Of a stretch of 64,000 nucleotides of DNA, positions 56,344 through 64,000 are shown one piece after another. Position 1 is the first letter of the stretch. Every line of letters begins with the position of its first letter. The DNA is taken from positions 4,749 to 68,748 of the forward strand of contig CAZBAF010000005.1 in the NCBI GenBank assembly GCA_964490245.1, given 5' to 3'. The stretch comes from CAZBAF01 sp964490245. GTDB taxonomy: Bacteria; Patescibacteriota; Saccharimonadia; Saccharimonadales; JACDBH01. The position numbers and the translations under genes were made by a program. The notes under the pieces are model-generated. The model did no database searches and had not been told where the DNA came from. It was given only the letters and a program-made list of their open reading frames with translations.

Positions 56344-57693
56344 CTAAGGACGCGATCTCTTTAGTAGGTCAATTGTCAGCGCCGCGGTCCAGGCAAAGTT
56401 GGCCGCACCCAGGCCCCTTCCGTCTATCGGATCAAAGTATTCGTAGGGGCCGGAATTGTGTACGACGTCTATGGTGCGCTCGCGCAGTTCGCGCGCCACA
56501 TCCATAAAGCCGTAGCGTTCCAGGCCGTCAATAATCAGCCAGTTGGTGTTGACCCAGGATGGTCCCTGCCAATAGCGGTCTGAATCAAAGAACTTACTGT
56601 TCAGCGGCACGCTTGGCACCGGGTGATGCAGCCAGAAAGTCCGGTGATCCTTCAGAAGCTCAACCAGCTCGGCTGCACGTGCTTTGCTGATGCTGCCCGC
56701 GTACAGCGGCATAAAGGTGCCGATGGTGGGTTCGGCAATCAGCTTGTGGGTAATAAAATCGCGTGAGAAATACTGGCCGCTGGACGGGTCATAGAGCTTC
56801 TCCAGCGCTTCTTCGGAATATTTCATCTTATCCACCAGATCTTTTGGTAATTTGCGGCGCAGCGTCGTGGCAATTGCCTGAAGCTGCGTGTTATTGCGCA
56901 CCAGGATGCTGTTAAACGTTATGTCCTGGGTACAGAACAGTGAGCGGTGCAGGATTTTGTCGATGTCGTAGCGCTTGCGGCGCAGTCGGCGCACCACGTC
57001 CCACAGCAACAGTGCTTCGAGGCTGCTGATACGCTGACCGGGGTTGACGCGGCGGGTGTCGCGGCGCAGCCAGTTGACGACTTTTTGCAGCCGTAATTTT
57101 TCGATCAGCGCAATCCACCAGGGCCGGCTGTGCTCATACAGCTGGTGAACCCAGGGCGGTGTATTGTCGAGGCCGACTTCGTATGGGTGGATGAGCAGGG
57201 CCAGACCTTCGTTGTGCGGGTCGCGTTCGGCGTAAATCCACTTGTGGTATGCCACCAGCGGTTCGTACATGGACCGGTAGAGGGCGAGCTGTTCATCTTT
57301 TTGCAGCTTTTCGCCCACTTTGACCACAGCATCTGCAACCATCGGCGGCTGGGTAATACCGCTGGTAGCAACCGAGTCAGGCGCAAACGGACTAAGCCAG
57401 CTGCGCCATGCTTCGCGCTCAAACCGGTATGCCCGGCCCGCACTGAAAATCATGTTGGGCATCATGCCGTTGGCCCATTGGCCGCGCAGCAGGCTGGTCA
57501 ACTCTTTAACAGCCCGCTTGCTATCGAGATGGCGCAGGCCGATAGCTATGAATGCACTGTCCCATAGCCATTGGTGCGGGTAGAGCAGCGCCGGCGAGGT
57601 GTGGGTGCCGCGGTCATTCTCTTTCAAAACTGCGGCCATATGCTCAATCATATCGGCGCGATCAAGCGTCTTTTCGGTCAATTGTTCTGTCAT
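56344..57693 (-). CDS. GH63-like glycoside hydrolase
   Basis: 449 residues from the ATG at 57693. An (alpha/alpha)6 barrel hydrolase: LYPHQWLWDSAFIAIGLRHLD, HNEGLALLIHPYEVGLDNTPPW, the catalytic-region DRYWQGPSWVNTNWLIIDGL, and SGPYEYFDPIDGRGLGAANFAWTAAL. These match the GH63/mannosylglycerate- or glucosylglycerate-hydrolase group. It probably mobilises a glucoside used as osmolyte or store. TATACT (57706-57701) lies seven bases before the ATG. It is upstream of no clear partner gene. Confidence 0.82.
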   Translation of the reverse strand: MTEQLTEKTLDRADMIEHMAAVLKENDRGTHTSPALLYPHQWLWDSAFIAIGLRHLDSKRAVKELTSLLRGQWANGMMPNMIFSAGRAYRFEREAWRSWLSPFAPDSVATSGITQPPMVADAVVKVGEKLQKDEQLALYRSMYEPLVAYHKWIYAERDPHNEGLALLIHPYEVGLDNTPPWVHQLYEHSRPWWIALIEKLRLQKVVNWLRRDTRRVNPGQRISSLEALLLWDVVRRLRRKRYDIDKILHRSLFCTQDITFNSILVRNNTQLQAIATTLRRKLPKDLVDKMKYSEEALEKLYDPSSGQYFSRDFITHKLIAEPTIGTFMPLYAGSISKARAAELVELLKDHRTFWLHHPVPSVPLNSKFFDSDRYWQGPSWVNTNWLIIDGLERYGFMDVARELRERTIDVVHNSGPYEYFDPIDGRGLGAANFAWTAALTIDLLKRSRP

Positions 57694-57805
57694 TATCTTA
57701 AGTATAGCGTATATGCTTGCGATGTCATCCGACGGAGGATATTCTTTAGGAAAGACGAGGAGGTTGGCGTGACGACACGGACAGGCTGCTATCGGACTTG
57801 GCTGG

Positions 57806-58303
57806 CTAACGGTAATTGATGAACTGCAGCGGGAAGTCAAAGTCCTGCTCACGCAGGAGCTGAATGACAGCCTGCAGTTCGTCCTTGCTGCCGCTTGAAA
57901 CGCGGACTTCCTGGCCCTGAATCTGGGTTTTGACTTTAGGTATTTTGTCCCGAATAAGCGAGGTAATCTTTTTGGCCTTTTCCTGATCGAGCCCTTTTTT
58001 GAACGGCACTTCTTTGGTGGTCTTTAGATTAGAGGCAATCGGCTCCTTAGTGGTATCCAGGATTTTCTGGCTTTGGTTACGGGCAGCCAGTTTTTTACGC
58101 ACGATATCTAAAATAGCGTCAATCTGCCAGTCGGAATTACCGGTAATTTTAAGCCCGGTTTTGTCATCATCAAGCCACTCAACCGCCGCGGGCGTGCCTT
58201 TAAAGTCGTAGCGGTTCTGCAGCTCGCGCTGCGTCTGATCAAAGACATTATTAAGCTCTGCTTTGTCGTAGTCCGAGACAATGTCAAAAGAAAAATTTGC
58301 CAT
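57806..58303 (-). CDS. yajQ: YajQ-family nucleotide-binding protein
   Basis: 165 residues, two ferredoxin-like repeats: FSFDIVSDYDKAELNNVFDQTQREL and KVKTQIQGQEVRVSSGSKDELQAVIQLLRE. YajQ proteins bind nucleotides, and some bind cyclic di-GMP. A TATAAT box (58313-58308) lies four bases before the ATG, so the mRNA is probably leaderless. Confidence 0.94.
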   Translation of the reverse strand: MANFSFDIVSDYDKAELNNVFDQTQRELQNRYDFKGTPAAVEWLDDDKTGLKITGNSDWQIDAILDIVRKKLAARNQSQKILDTTKEPIASNLKTTKEVPFKKGLDQEKAKKITSLIRDKIPKVKTQIQGQEVRVSSGSKDELQAVIQLLREQDFDFPLQFINYR

Positions 58304-58308
58304 AAGTA

Positions 58309-58743
58309 TTATATGTTTAGCGGTATACCAAGGTTTTTAGAAGCTTTTTGAGCCCAGCTTATGATTTCTGTCACAATCCGTTTGGCTTCCTCTTTTTCTT
58401 CGGGTGTGATGCTGGCGCCTCTTTTTTCGAGCTCATCCAATCTGTCAAGTATGTTTGATATGTCACTGACTTGCGCACGCTGTTCGTTGGATATGCGCCT
58501 AACGCCTTCTTTTAGTTCGGTTAAATCCTGACCATGCGAGCTTAGGGTAGAATTCATAACCCTTAATTCTCCTTCAATATTGTCAAACCGCTCATCTATT
58601 TTCTCAAATCGCTGATCTATACTCGTAAATCGCTGATCTATCCCCGTAAATCGCTGATCTATCCGCGTAAATTGTTCGCTTGAAATTTGCATACTCTCTT
58701 GCAGAAGCTCCAGAATATCTTCGTTGGTGACCGGCTTATTCAT
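58309..58743 (-). CDS. Coiled-coil protein with 7-residue repeats
   Basis: 144 residues from the ATG at 58743. Residues about 20-55 repeat the heptad FTxIDQR four times (FTRIDQRFTGIDQRFTSIDQR and so on), then a long coiled coil and a helical tail. The heptad resembles the coiled-coil region of bacterial tail-fibre-like or t-SNARE-like proteins. TATAAT (58755-58750) lies six bases before the ATG, divergent from pheS. Confidence 0.6.
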   Translation of the reverse strand: MNKPVTNEDILELLQESMQISSEQFTRIDQRFTGIDQRFTSIDQRFEKIDERFDNIEGELRVMNSTLSSHGQDLTELKEGVRRISNEQRAQVSDISNILDRLDELEKRGASITPEEKEEAKRIVTEIISWAQKASKNLGIPLNI

Positions 58744-58784
58744 ATCTGTATTATACATGGTTTGCTTGATATAATGCGTGCAAG

Positions 58785-59813
58785 ATGAGTTACCAGAACC
58801 AAGACATAGCCCGCGTGGCGGGGGAGCTGAAAGGCAAACTTGACACGCTTGATGACAAGCGGGCAATTATGCGCGACCCGGCACTGAAAGGTCTGTTCGA
58901 GCAAATCAAGACCCTGCCGCCAGAGCAGCGCGGCGCTTTCGGTAAAGAAGTAAACCAGCTTCGCCAGGAGCTGCAGCAGCTGGTGGCGAGCTCGCAGGCT
59001 GCATTAGAGATATTGCCGCCGATTGACATAACCGCGCCGTTTGACGCCAACGTACCTGCCGATAAGCGGCCGGCGTTCTTTCCGGTTGACCAGGCCAGCC
59101 TGCATCCGTTAACACAAGAGATTGCCCGGATAACGGACATTTTCTGCCGCATGGGTTTTACGGTCGAAGAGTCGCGCGAAATCGACGACGATTTCCACAT
59201 GTTCGAAAGCCTCAACTTCCCAGAGGGGCATCCCGCCCGGGACGATTGGGATACTTTCATGACTGACGAGGGGCTTATTGCACCCGCGCACACCAGCACC
59301 ATGCAGAACCGCGTGCTGCAAAAATACAAGCCAAACTTAGAGAATGGCGAACCGATAGCTGTAGTGGTGCCGGACCGCGTGTTCCGTAACGAAGATCTGG
59401 ACGCCACGCATGAGCACACGTTCTACCAGGTGGAAGGCGTTTTTGTGGGCAGGGGTGTGAATGTGGGGAACCTGATTGCGACATTGCGGGCGTACATGAG
59501 CGAGTTCTTTGGCCAGGAGCTTAATGTCAAAATCCAGCCGTTTTACTTCCCCTTTACCGAACCAAGTTTTGAATTTGCCGTAGAGCGGCCCGATGCACTT
59601 AAAAAGGACGATTCAGAAGAGCAGAAGTGGTTAGAGATCGGCGGCTGCGGCATGATTCATCCCAACGTATTAAAGATGGCTGACATTGACCCGACAGTGT
59701 ACACCGGCTTTGCCTGGGGTTTTGGGGTCGAGCGTATGGTGATGCTGCGTAATGGCATCGAGGATATCCGCCATTTCGAGAGCGCCAATCTAAAGTTTTT
59801 GAGGCAGTTTTAA
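58785..59813 (+). CDS. pheS: Phenylalanyl-tRNA synthetase alpha chain
   Basis: 342 residues. N-terminal coiled coil (about 1-90), then the class II catalytic core: HPLTQEIARITDIF, MGFTVEESREIDDDFHMFESLNFPEGHPARDDWDTF (motif 2 region), FRNEDLDATHEHTFYQVEG and the motif 3 GFAWGFGVERMVMLRNGI. It charges tRNA-Phe together with PheT. TATAAT (58770-58775) lies nine bases before the ATG. One gene separates it from pheT. Confidence 0.97.
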   Translation: MSYQNQDIARVAGELKGKLDTLDDKRAIMRDPALKGLFEQIKTLPPEQRGAFGKEVNQLRQELQQLVASSQAALEILPPIDITAPFDANVPADKRPAFFPVDQASLHPLTQEIARITDIFCRMGFTVEESREIDDDFHMFESLNFPEGHPARDDWDTFMTDEGLIAPAHTSTMQNRVLQKYKPNLENGEPIAVVVPDRVFRNEDLDATHEHTFYQVEGVFVGRGVNVGNLIATLRAYMSEFFGQELNVKIQPFYFPFTEPSFEFAVERPDALKKDDSEEQKWLEIGGCGMIHPNVLKMADIDPTVYTGFAWGFGVERMVMLRNGIEDIRHFESANLKFLRQF

Positions 59814-59814
59814 T

Positions 59815-60228
59815 ATGAAACCGAAATACAACCGGCTGGAAGACAGCAAAATCTGGAAAAACGTTTTTGAAATAAGCAAGCAGGTACAGGGCGAGTACGA
59901 GGCTCTGCATGCCGACGATAAATTTCCGTATGAGTATGACCTTAAGCACGATGCGATTTCTTGCGTTAAATATGCCGCCGAAGCAGCCGGTTCGCTTGAT
60001 CCGCGTGATTGCACCTGGCAGCTGGGCTTGCTGCGTTCTCGCTTGTTTGCAGTCAAAAGCACGCTCAAGATGGTTTACGGCTCCAAGCTACTGGATGTGA
60101 ATGTCGAGCTCATGGTACTGATAGACAAGACGATCAAGTTAATAGACGCCGAAGCCAGCGGTCTGCCTGCCGAGATAAAGCACTGGCAAAAATCCTTCGA
60201 AACCCCAAAAAGGAACGAAACCGTATGA
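59815..60228 (+). CDS. Possible four-helix-bundle protein between pheS and pheT
   Basis: 137 residues. It starts two bases after the pheS stop and its TGA overlaps the pheT ATG, so it is part of the pheST transcript. The pattern SKIWKNVFEISKQVQGEYEAL, YDLKHDAISCVKYAAEAAG and a final helix near 95-115 is similar to the four-helix-bundle (S23/Avd) family, as in the gene at 947, but without its RRA..NIAEG block. The similarity is weak. Why such a gene would sit inside pheST is unclear. Confidence 0.55.
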   Translation: MKPKYNRLEDSKIWKNVFEISKQVQGEYEALHADDKFPYEYDLKHDAISCVKYAAEAAGSLDPRDCTWQLGLLRSRLFAVKSTLKMVYGSKLLDVNVELMVLIDKTIKLIDAEASGLPAEIKHWQKSFETPKRNETV

Positions 60229-62729
60229 AAGTCAGTCTGAATTTAGCGCAAGAATACAGTAATGTTGATCTGAAATCTATTCCTCGTGAAGAGTTGCTCA
60301 GGCGTATTGGCGCACAGCTGGGTGCAGTTGAGGATATCACTGATTGGGCGCCGAAGTTTGAGGGTGCGGTTATCGTAAGGGTCGCAAGCTGCGAAAAGCA
60401 TCCAAATGCGGACAAGCTCAGTGTCTGCCGGGTTGATGACGGCGGCAAGAACCAGCATGTCGAGCGCGGCGAGGACGGACTTATTCAGGTTGTGTGCGGT
60501 GCGCCAAATGTGCGTGCGGATATGTTTGCTGTCTGGCTGGCACCGGGTGTAACAGTACCGAGCAGCCGCGACAAGGATCCGTTCGTACTGGAGGCGCGCG
60601 AGATCCGCGGTGTTGTGTCGGGCGGCATGCTGGCCAGCGCCAGCGAACTTGGAATCAGTGATGATCACTCAGGCATTGTTGACGTTACAACAGAAGCAGC
60701 TGGTAAAGAACCCATTGCTGGCGCACCTTTGACCGATTATTTTGGCCTGGATGATTTCGTAATCGATTGCGAAAACAAGATGTTCACGCACCGGCCGGAC
60801 TGCTTTGGGGTATTGGGCGTGGCACGCGAGCTGGCCGGTATCAGCGGACTTACTTTCAAAAGTCCGGATTGGTATCTGAATCCGCCGCAGTTTGAAGATA
60901 AGCAGGAACTTCCTATCGGGGTAAAGAACGAGGCGCCGGATCTGGTGCCGCGCTTTATGGCCGTTGCCATGAGCGGTATCACCGTCAGGCCCAGCCCGCT
61001 GTGGCTACAGGCGCTTCTGACCAGAGTTGGTATCAAACCAGTCAACAATGTTGTTGATGCGACAAATTATGTCATGCACTTGACCGGTCAGCCGCTGCAT
61101 GCCTTTGACTATGACAAGATAAAGGCCCGCGCCGAAGCGCCGGGCATCTTCCCGCGTCTCAGTAAAAAGGGCGAGAAACTCATTCTGCTCGGTCAAAAAG
61201 AAGTTGAACTGACAGGCGAGGAAATTGTTATCAGCACCGATAGGCAAGCAGTAGCAATGGCGGGTGTGATGGGCGGACACGAGACAGAAGTGGATGAGAC
61301 AACAAAAAGCATCATCATCGAATGTGCAACATTCGACATGTACAGCGTCCGTCGCACCAGCATGCGCCACGGGTTGTTTACCGACGCCGTGACACGCTAT
61401 ACCAAGGGCCAAAGTCCGCTGCAGAACCCCTCAGTGCTGGCTTTTGCCATGAAGATGATGTCCGAGTTAACAGGCGCTGTGCAAGCCAGCAGCGTCGCTG
61501 ATGTGCAGTCAAGGAACGACCGAAAGCACATAGTCGAAACCAGTACGGACTTTATTAATTCGCGACTTGGCTCGCAGCTTGGAACGGAAGAGATCAAAAA
61601 GTTGCTGGAATCTACAGAAGTCAGCGTGGAAGCGCAGGACGATACATTGCGCGTCATGCCACCGTTTTGGCGCATGGATTTGGAAATTCCGGAAGATATT
61701 GTTGAAGAAGTCGGCCGGCTGTACGGTTACGATAAATTGCCGGTTGTTTTGCCGGCGCGCAGCTCAAAGCCGACGCCAATAAATGCCTTAGTTGACTTCA
61801 AGCAGCAGCTGAGGTGCAAATTGAAAGAGGCTGGCGTTAACGAAGTGCTGACATACAGCTTTGTACACGGCGACCTGATGCGTAAGACCGGCACTGATCC
61901 GGACCAGTGGGCATATCACATTCGTAATGCGATCAGTCCCGACCTGCAGTACTACCGGACTTCACTGATGCCTAGTCTGCTGGCTAAAGTGCATCCGAAC
62001 ATTAAGGCGCAGGCTGGCGATACGGATAACCAGTTTGCTTTGTTCGAGATCGGCAAGGCACATGTGAAAGATCAGAAAGAAAACGGTTTACCCTCACAAA
62101 TGGAGCGGCTTGCCCTGCTTGTCGCTGCCGATGATAAGACGGCGAAAGCCCGCCAGGCGGGTGCGGCATACTATCTGGCAAAGAAATACCTGGACCGTGT
62201 CACGGACAATCAGGCGGTATATGAGCCGCTTGACGATACCAGGTTTCCGATAACCGCCCCGTACCAGCCGGGCCGTAGCGCCATGATCGTGGTTGGCGGC
62301 GAGGTCCTGGGCGCAATCGGCGAATTTACATCAATAGTCCGCAGTAATTTGAAGTTGCCGGAGTTTGCGGCCGGCTTTGAGCTGGATATTGCGGCTCTGC
62401 AGAAGTACCTGCAGCCGCGCCGTTACCGATCTTTGCCGCAATACCCTTCTGTCCAGCAGGACTTAACACTTGAAATTGATGGCACCATGCCGCTGGCCAA
62501 AGTGCAGCAATCATTGGAATCTTCTCTCGTTGCCCAGCAGGAAGAGTACGGCCATAAGTGGCAACTGGCAGTCAAGGATATCTTTGTGCCGGAGAATTCC
62601 GACAAAAAACGTCTGACATTCAGGATCGAGCTGTACCACCCTGACAAAACCATGAAGACAGAAGAAGCCTCCGCGGCAATTGACCGCCTCGTCGAAGCGG
62701 CTGCAGCACTAAATGCTGTAAGGATCTAG
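60225..62729 (+). CDS. pheT: Phenylalanyl-tRNA synthetase beta chain
   Basis: 834 residues from the ATG at 60225, overlapping the preceding stop. An EMAP-like tRNA-binding domain (about 40-150, ADKLSVCRVDDGG ... QVVCGAPNVRADM), the B3/B4 domain (editing), B5, the catalytic-like core (MDLEIPEDIVEEVGRLYGYDKLPV) and the C-terminal FDX-ACB domain (YPSVQQDLTLEIDGTMPLAKVQQSL ... FRIELYHPDKTMKTEEASAAID). Full length and intact. Confidence 0.96.
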   Translation: MKVSLNLAQEYSNVDLKSIPREELLRRIGAQLGAVEDITDWAPKFEGAVIVRVASCEKHPNADKLSVCRVDDGGKNQHVERGEDGLIQVVCGAPNVRADMFAVWLAPGVTVPSSRDKDPFVLEAREIRGVVSGGMLASASELGISDDHSGIVDVTTEAAGKEPIAGAPLTDYFGLDDFVIDCENKMFTHRPDCFGVLGVARELAGISGLTFKSPDWYLNPPQFEDKQELPIGVKNEAPDLVPRFMAVAMSGITVRPSPLWLQALLTRVGIKPVNNVVDATNYVMHLTGQPLHAFDYDKIKARAEAPGIFPRLSKKGEKLILLGQKEVELTGEEIVISTDRQAVAMAGVMGGHETEVDETTKSIIIECATFDMYSVRRTSMRHGLFTDAVTRYTKGQSPLQNPSVLAFAMKMMSELTGAVQASSVADVQSRNDRKHIVETSTDFINSRLGSQLGTEEIKKLLESTEVSVEAQDDTLRVMPPFWRMDLEIPEDIVEEVGRLYGYDKLPVVLPARSSKPTPINALVDFKQQLRCKLKEAGVNEVLTYSFVHGDLMRKTGTDPDQWAYHIRNAISPDLQYYRTSLMPSLLAKVHPNIKAQAGDTDNQFALFEIGKAHVKDQKENGLPSQMERLALLVAADDKTAKARQAGAAYYLAKKYLDRVTDNQAVYEPLDDTRFPITAPYQPGRSAMIVVGGEVLGAIGEFTSIVRSNLKLPEFAAGFELDIAALQKYLQPRRYRSLPQYPSVQQDLTLEIDGTMPLAKVQQSLESSLVAQQEEYGHKWQLAVKDIFVPENSDKKRLTFRIELYHPDKTMKTEEASAAIDRLVEAAAALNAVRI

Positions 62730-62731
62730 CC

Positions 62732-64000
62732 ATGAAGCGGCTGCTGATGCTGTTTGGGCTTTTGATAGTGTTGCTATGTGCTCCCGGAACACTTTCCGCG
62801 CAGGGTGTGCAGGATTTTGTAATAAACGATTTTGCGACCGAGTACCGTCTGAGCAACCAGGATAAGCAGGGTACGCTTGAGGTGCGTGAGCTTATTTCGG
62901 TTACTTTCCGTGGCGATAACCACGGTATCCTGCGCGCCATACCCGAAAAATACAAAGGCACCAACATGAAAATGCACGTGGATGGTGTTACCTACGGCAA
63001 CGGCAGTCATGTGCCATATACCACCTATAAGGACAACGGTAACATCGTGCTTAAGATTGGAGATCCGGATAAGACAGTCACGGGTCCACAGCAGTACGAT
63101 ATCCGCTATACGTTGCATAACGTCATTAGTTTCTATGACGGGCATGATGAGTTCTATTGGGATATAAACGGCACTGACTGGCAGCAGCCGTTCGAGCATG
63201 TATCTGTCCGCCTGTTTCTGCCGGAAGGGCTGACGATGAACCACGAACCTCGCTGCTTTACTGGCGAAATTGGTTCGGTAGAGCAGAAATGCACCATCAA
63301 ACAAGAGGGACGTGAGCTTTATGTAGAAACAACTCAAAAACTGTATTCCCGTATGACTTTGACTGTGGTGGCCGGTTTTGAGAAAGGTTATTTTATGCCT
63401 GCCACGTTACGTGAGCGGCTTGAGGATATACTGCCGCAGATAGTCGGGTTTACATTGCCGGTACTGCTGATCGGCGGCTACTCCTTTAACTATTGGCGCA
63501 GGCACGGCCGCGATCCAAAAGGCAGGGGCACGATTGTCGTGCAATATGATCCGCCATTTGATATGCGTCCCGGCGAGGTTGGCGTACTGGCGGACTTTAA
63601 GGCGGACAGGAAAGATATAACTGCGACTATTATTGATCTGGCGGTCAGGCGGTATATCAGGATCATTGAGGAAAAGAAGATCAAAAGACTGCGCCGGGAT
63701 ACGCTTGAATACTCGCTGGAGCTTCTGAACGCTGATACCGGCGGGCTGATGCCATATGAAAAACGGGTACTCTCCGGTATCTTTGGCAGGGCGCTGACAT
63801 CCGGGCAGACCGGCAAGGTTGTTGAGCTTAAAAGTCTGAAGAACAAGTTCTATAAAGCGTCAGATGAAGCAGGCAAACAACTGGTCGAGCAGATGGTGAA
63901 GGACGGATATTTTACGTCTAATCCACTGAAAGCCGGCTTGCGCCTTTGGATTATATTTGCAGGGTGCTGGGTTGGGGTGGCGGTGGCAGGGGTGCTGGGT
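62732..64000 (+). CDS. DUF2207 membrane protein (cut by window end)
   Basis: 423 codons without a stop up to the edge. Signal peptide (MKRLLMLFGLLIVLLCAPGTLSAQG), an outer DUF2207 domain (about 25-225) with two cysteines, a membrane helix at about 232-250 followed by YWRRHGRDPKGRGTIVVQYDPP typical of DUF2207 proteins, a cytoplasmic region, and a second membrane segment starting at about 405. Such proteins are often found with LemA. The ATG is two bases after the pheT stop. Confidence 0.88.
   Translation, partial: MKRLLMLFGLLIVLLCAPGTLSAQGVQDFVINDFATEYRLSNQDKQGTLEVRELISVTFRGDNHGILRAIPEKYKGTNMKMHVDGVTYGNGSHVPYTTYKDNGNIVLKIGDPDKTVTGPQQYDIRYTLHNVISFYDGHDEFYWDINGTDWQQPFEHVSVRLFLPEGLTMNHEPRCFTGEIGSVEQKCTIKQEGRELYVETTQKLYSRMTLTVVAGFEKGYFMPATLRERLEDILPQIVGFTLPVLLIGGYSFNYWRRHGRDPKGRGTIVVQYDPPFDMRPGEVGVLADFKADRKDITATIIDLAVRRYIRIIEEKKIKRLRRDTLEYSLELLNADTGGLMPYEKRVLSGIFGRALTSGQTGKVVELKSLKNKFYKASDEAGKQLVEQMVKDGYFTSNPLKAGLRLWIIFAGCWVGVAVAGVLG

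Noticed and set aside
1..64000. CRISPR array, rRNA genes, transposase or integrase genes, alternative genetic code
   Set aside because: No regular spaced repeats, no rRNA sequence and no such proteins seen; TGA ends several well-defined genes, so the standard code applies.

Overview
The window looks like part of a small, streamlined chromosome from a Patescibacteria/CPR-type bacterium, most likely Saccharibacteria-like. This is an inference from gene content, not a phylogeny. The evidence is: short single-copy information-processing genes packed head to tail; almost no biosynthesis apart from peptidoglycan precursors, one aminotransferase and MetK; TGA used as an ordinary stop (ligA upstream gene, metK, trmD), which argues against the UGA=Gly lineages; many genes whose -10 box lies only 6-9 bases before the ATG; and conserved CPR-type small envelope proteins. 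There is no rRNA, CRISPR array, transposase or integrase gene.

Layout. 1-230: tRNA 3' ends, hairpins and terminators. 346-5843: lemA, a four-helix-bundle gene, htpX, a membrane protein, ligA (without its zinc finger) and an unknown gene. 5902-9919: tRNA-Ala, murF, an ilvE-like aminotransferase, convergent ddl, an unknown gene. 10111-18731: leuS, rpmF, nusB, NUDIX, rnc, three envelope proteins, rpsP, KH protein, trmD. 18728-22418: a duplicated trmD end, an unknown gene, a GT4 glycosyltransferase and a GH-type (alpha/alpha)6 glucosidase. 22462-25660: a broken tRNA-Gln copy filled with hairpins, the intact tRNA-Gln, and an AT-rich island of three one-gene units, each preceded by a repeat derived from the tRNA-Gln 3' end. 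25719-32219: FMN reductase/SDR, START-domain protein, CHASE histidine kinase, receiver protein, Crp/Fnr regulator and a small envelope-protein operon. 32344-38841: deaminase, SMR exporter, DUF1801, second histidine kinase, D,D-carboxypeptidase, membrane protein, rarA. 38872-46180: pilin-like protein, SAM riboswitch-metK, ABC exporter, pcm, typA with a duplicated 5' end. 46443-53536: small proteins, YdcF-like protein, CIRCE-controlled hsp20 and metalloprotease, and surface/secreted repeat proteins. 53533-64000: Fur/Zur regulator with ZIP transporter, rmuC, GH63-like hydrolase, yajQ, pheS-pheT, and a DUF2207 protein cut by the window edge.

The most unusual signal is a family of small (about 80-160 bp) hairpin-rich insertions at the ends of conserved genes. 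At trmD (3' end) and typA (5' end) the terminal codons of the target gene are duplicated in recoded form around the insert, and the insert stays open as a reading frame. The two inserts share short sequence blocks but lie in opposite orientations, and one hairpin arm is replaced by an unrelated but still self-complementary arm. Related hairpins fill the broken tRNA-Gln copy and the tRNA remnant at the left edge. A second coherent theme is a predicted Crp/Fnr circuit: GTAA-N6-TTAC palindromes sit near -42 of three promoters and upstream of the regulator gene itself.
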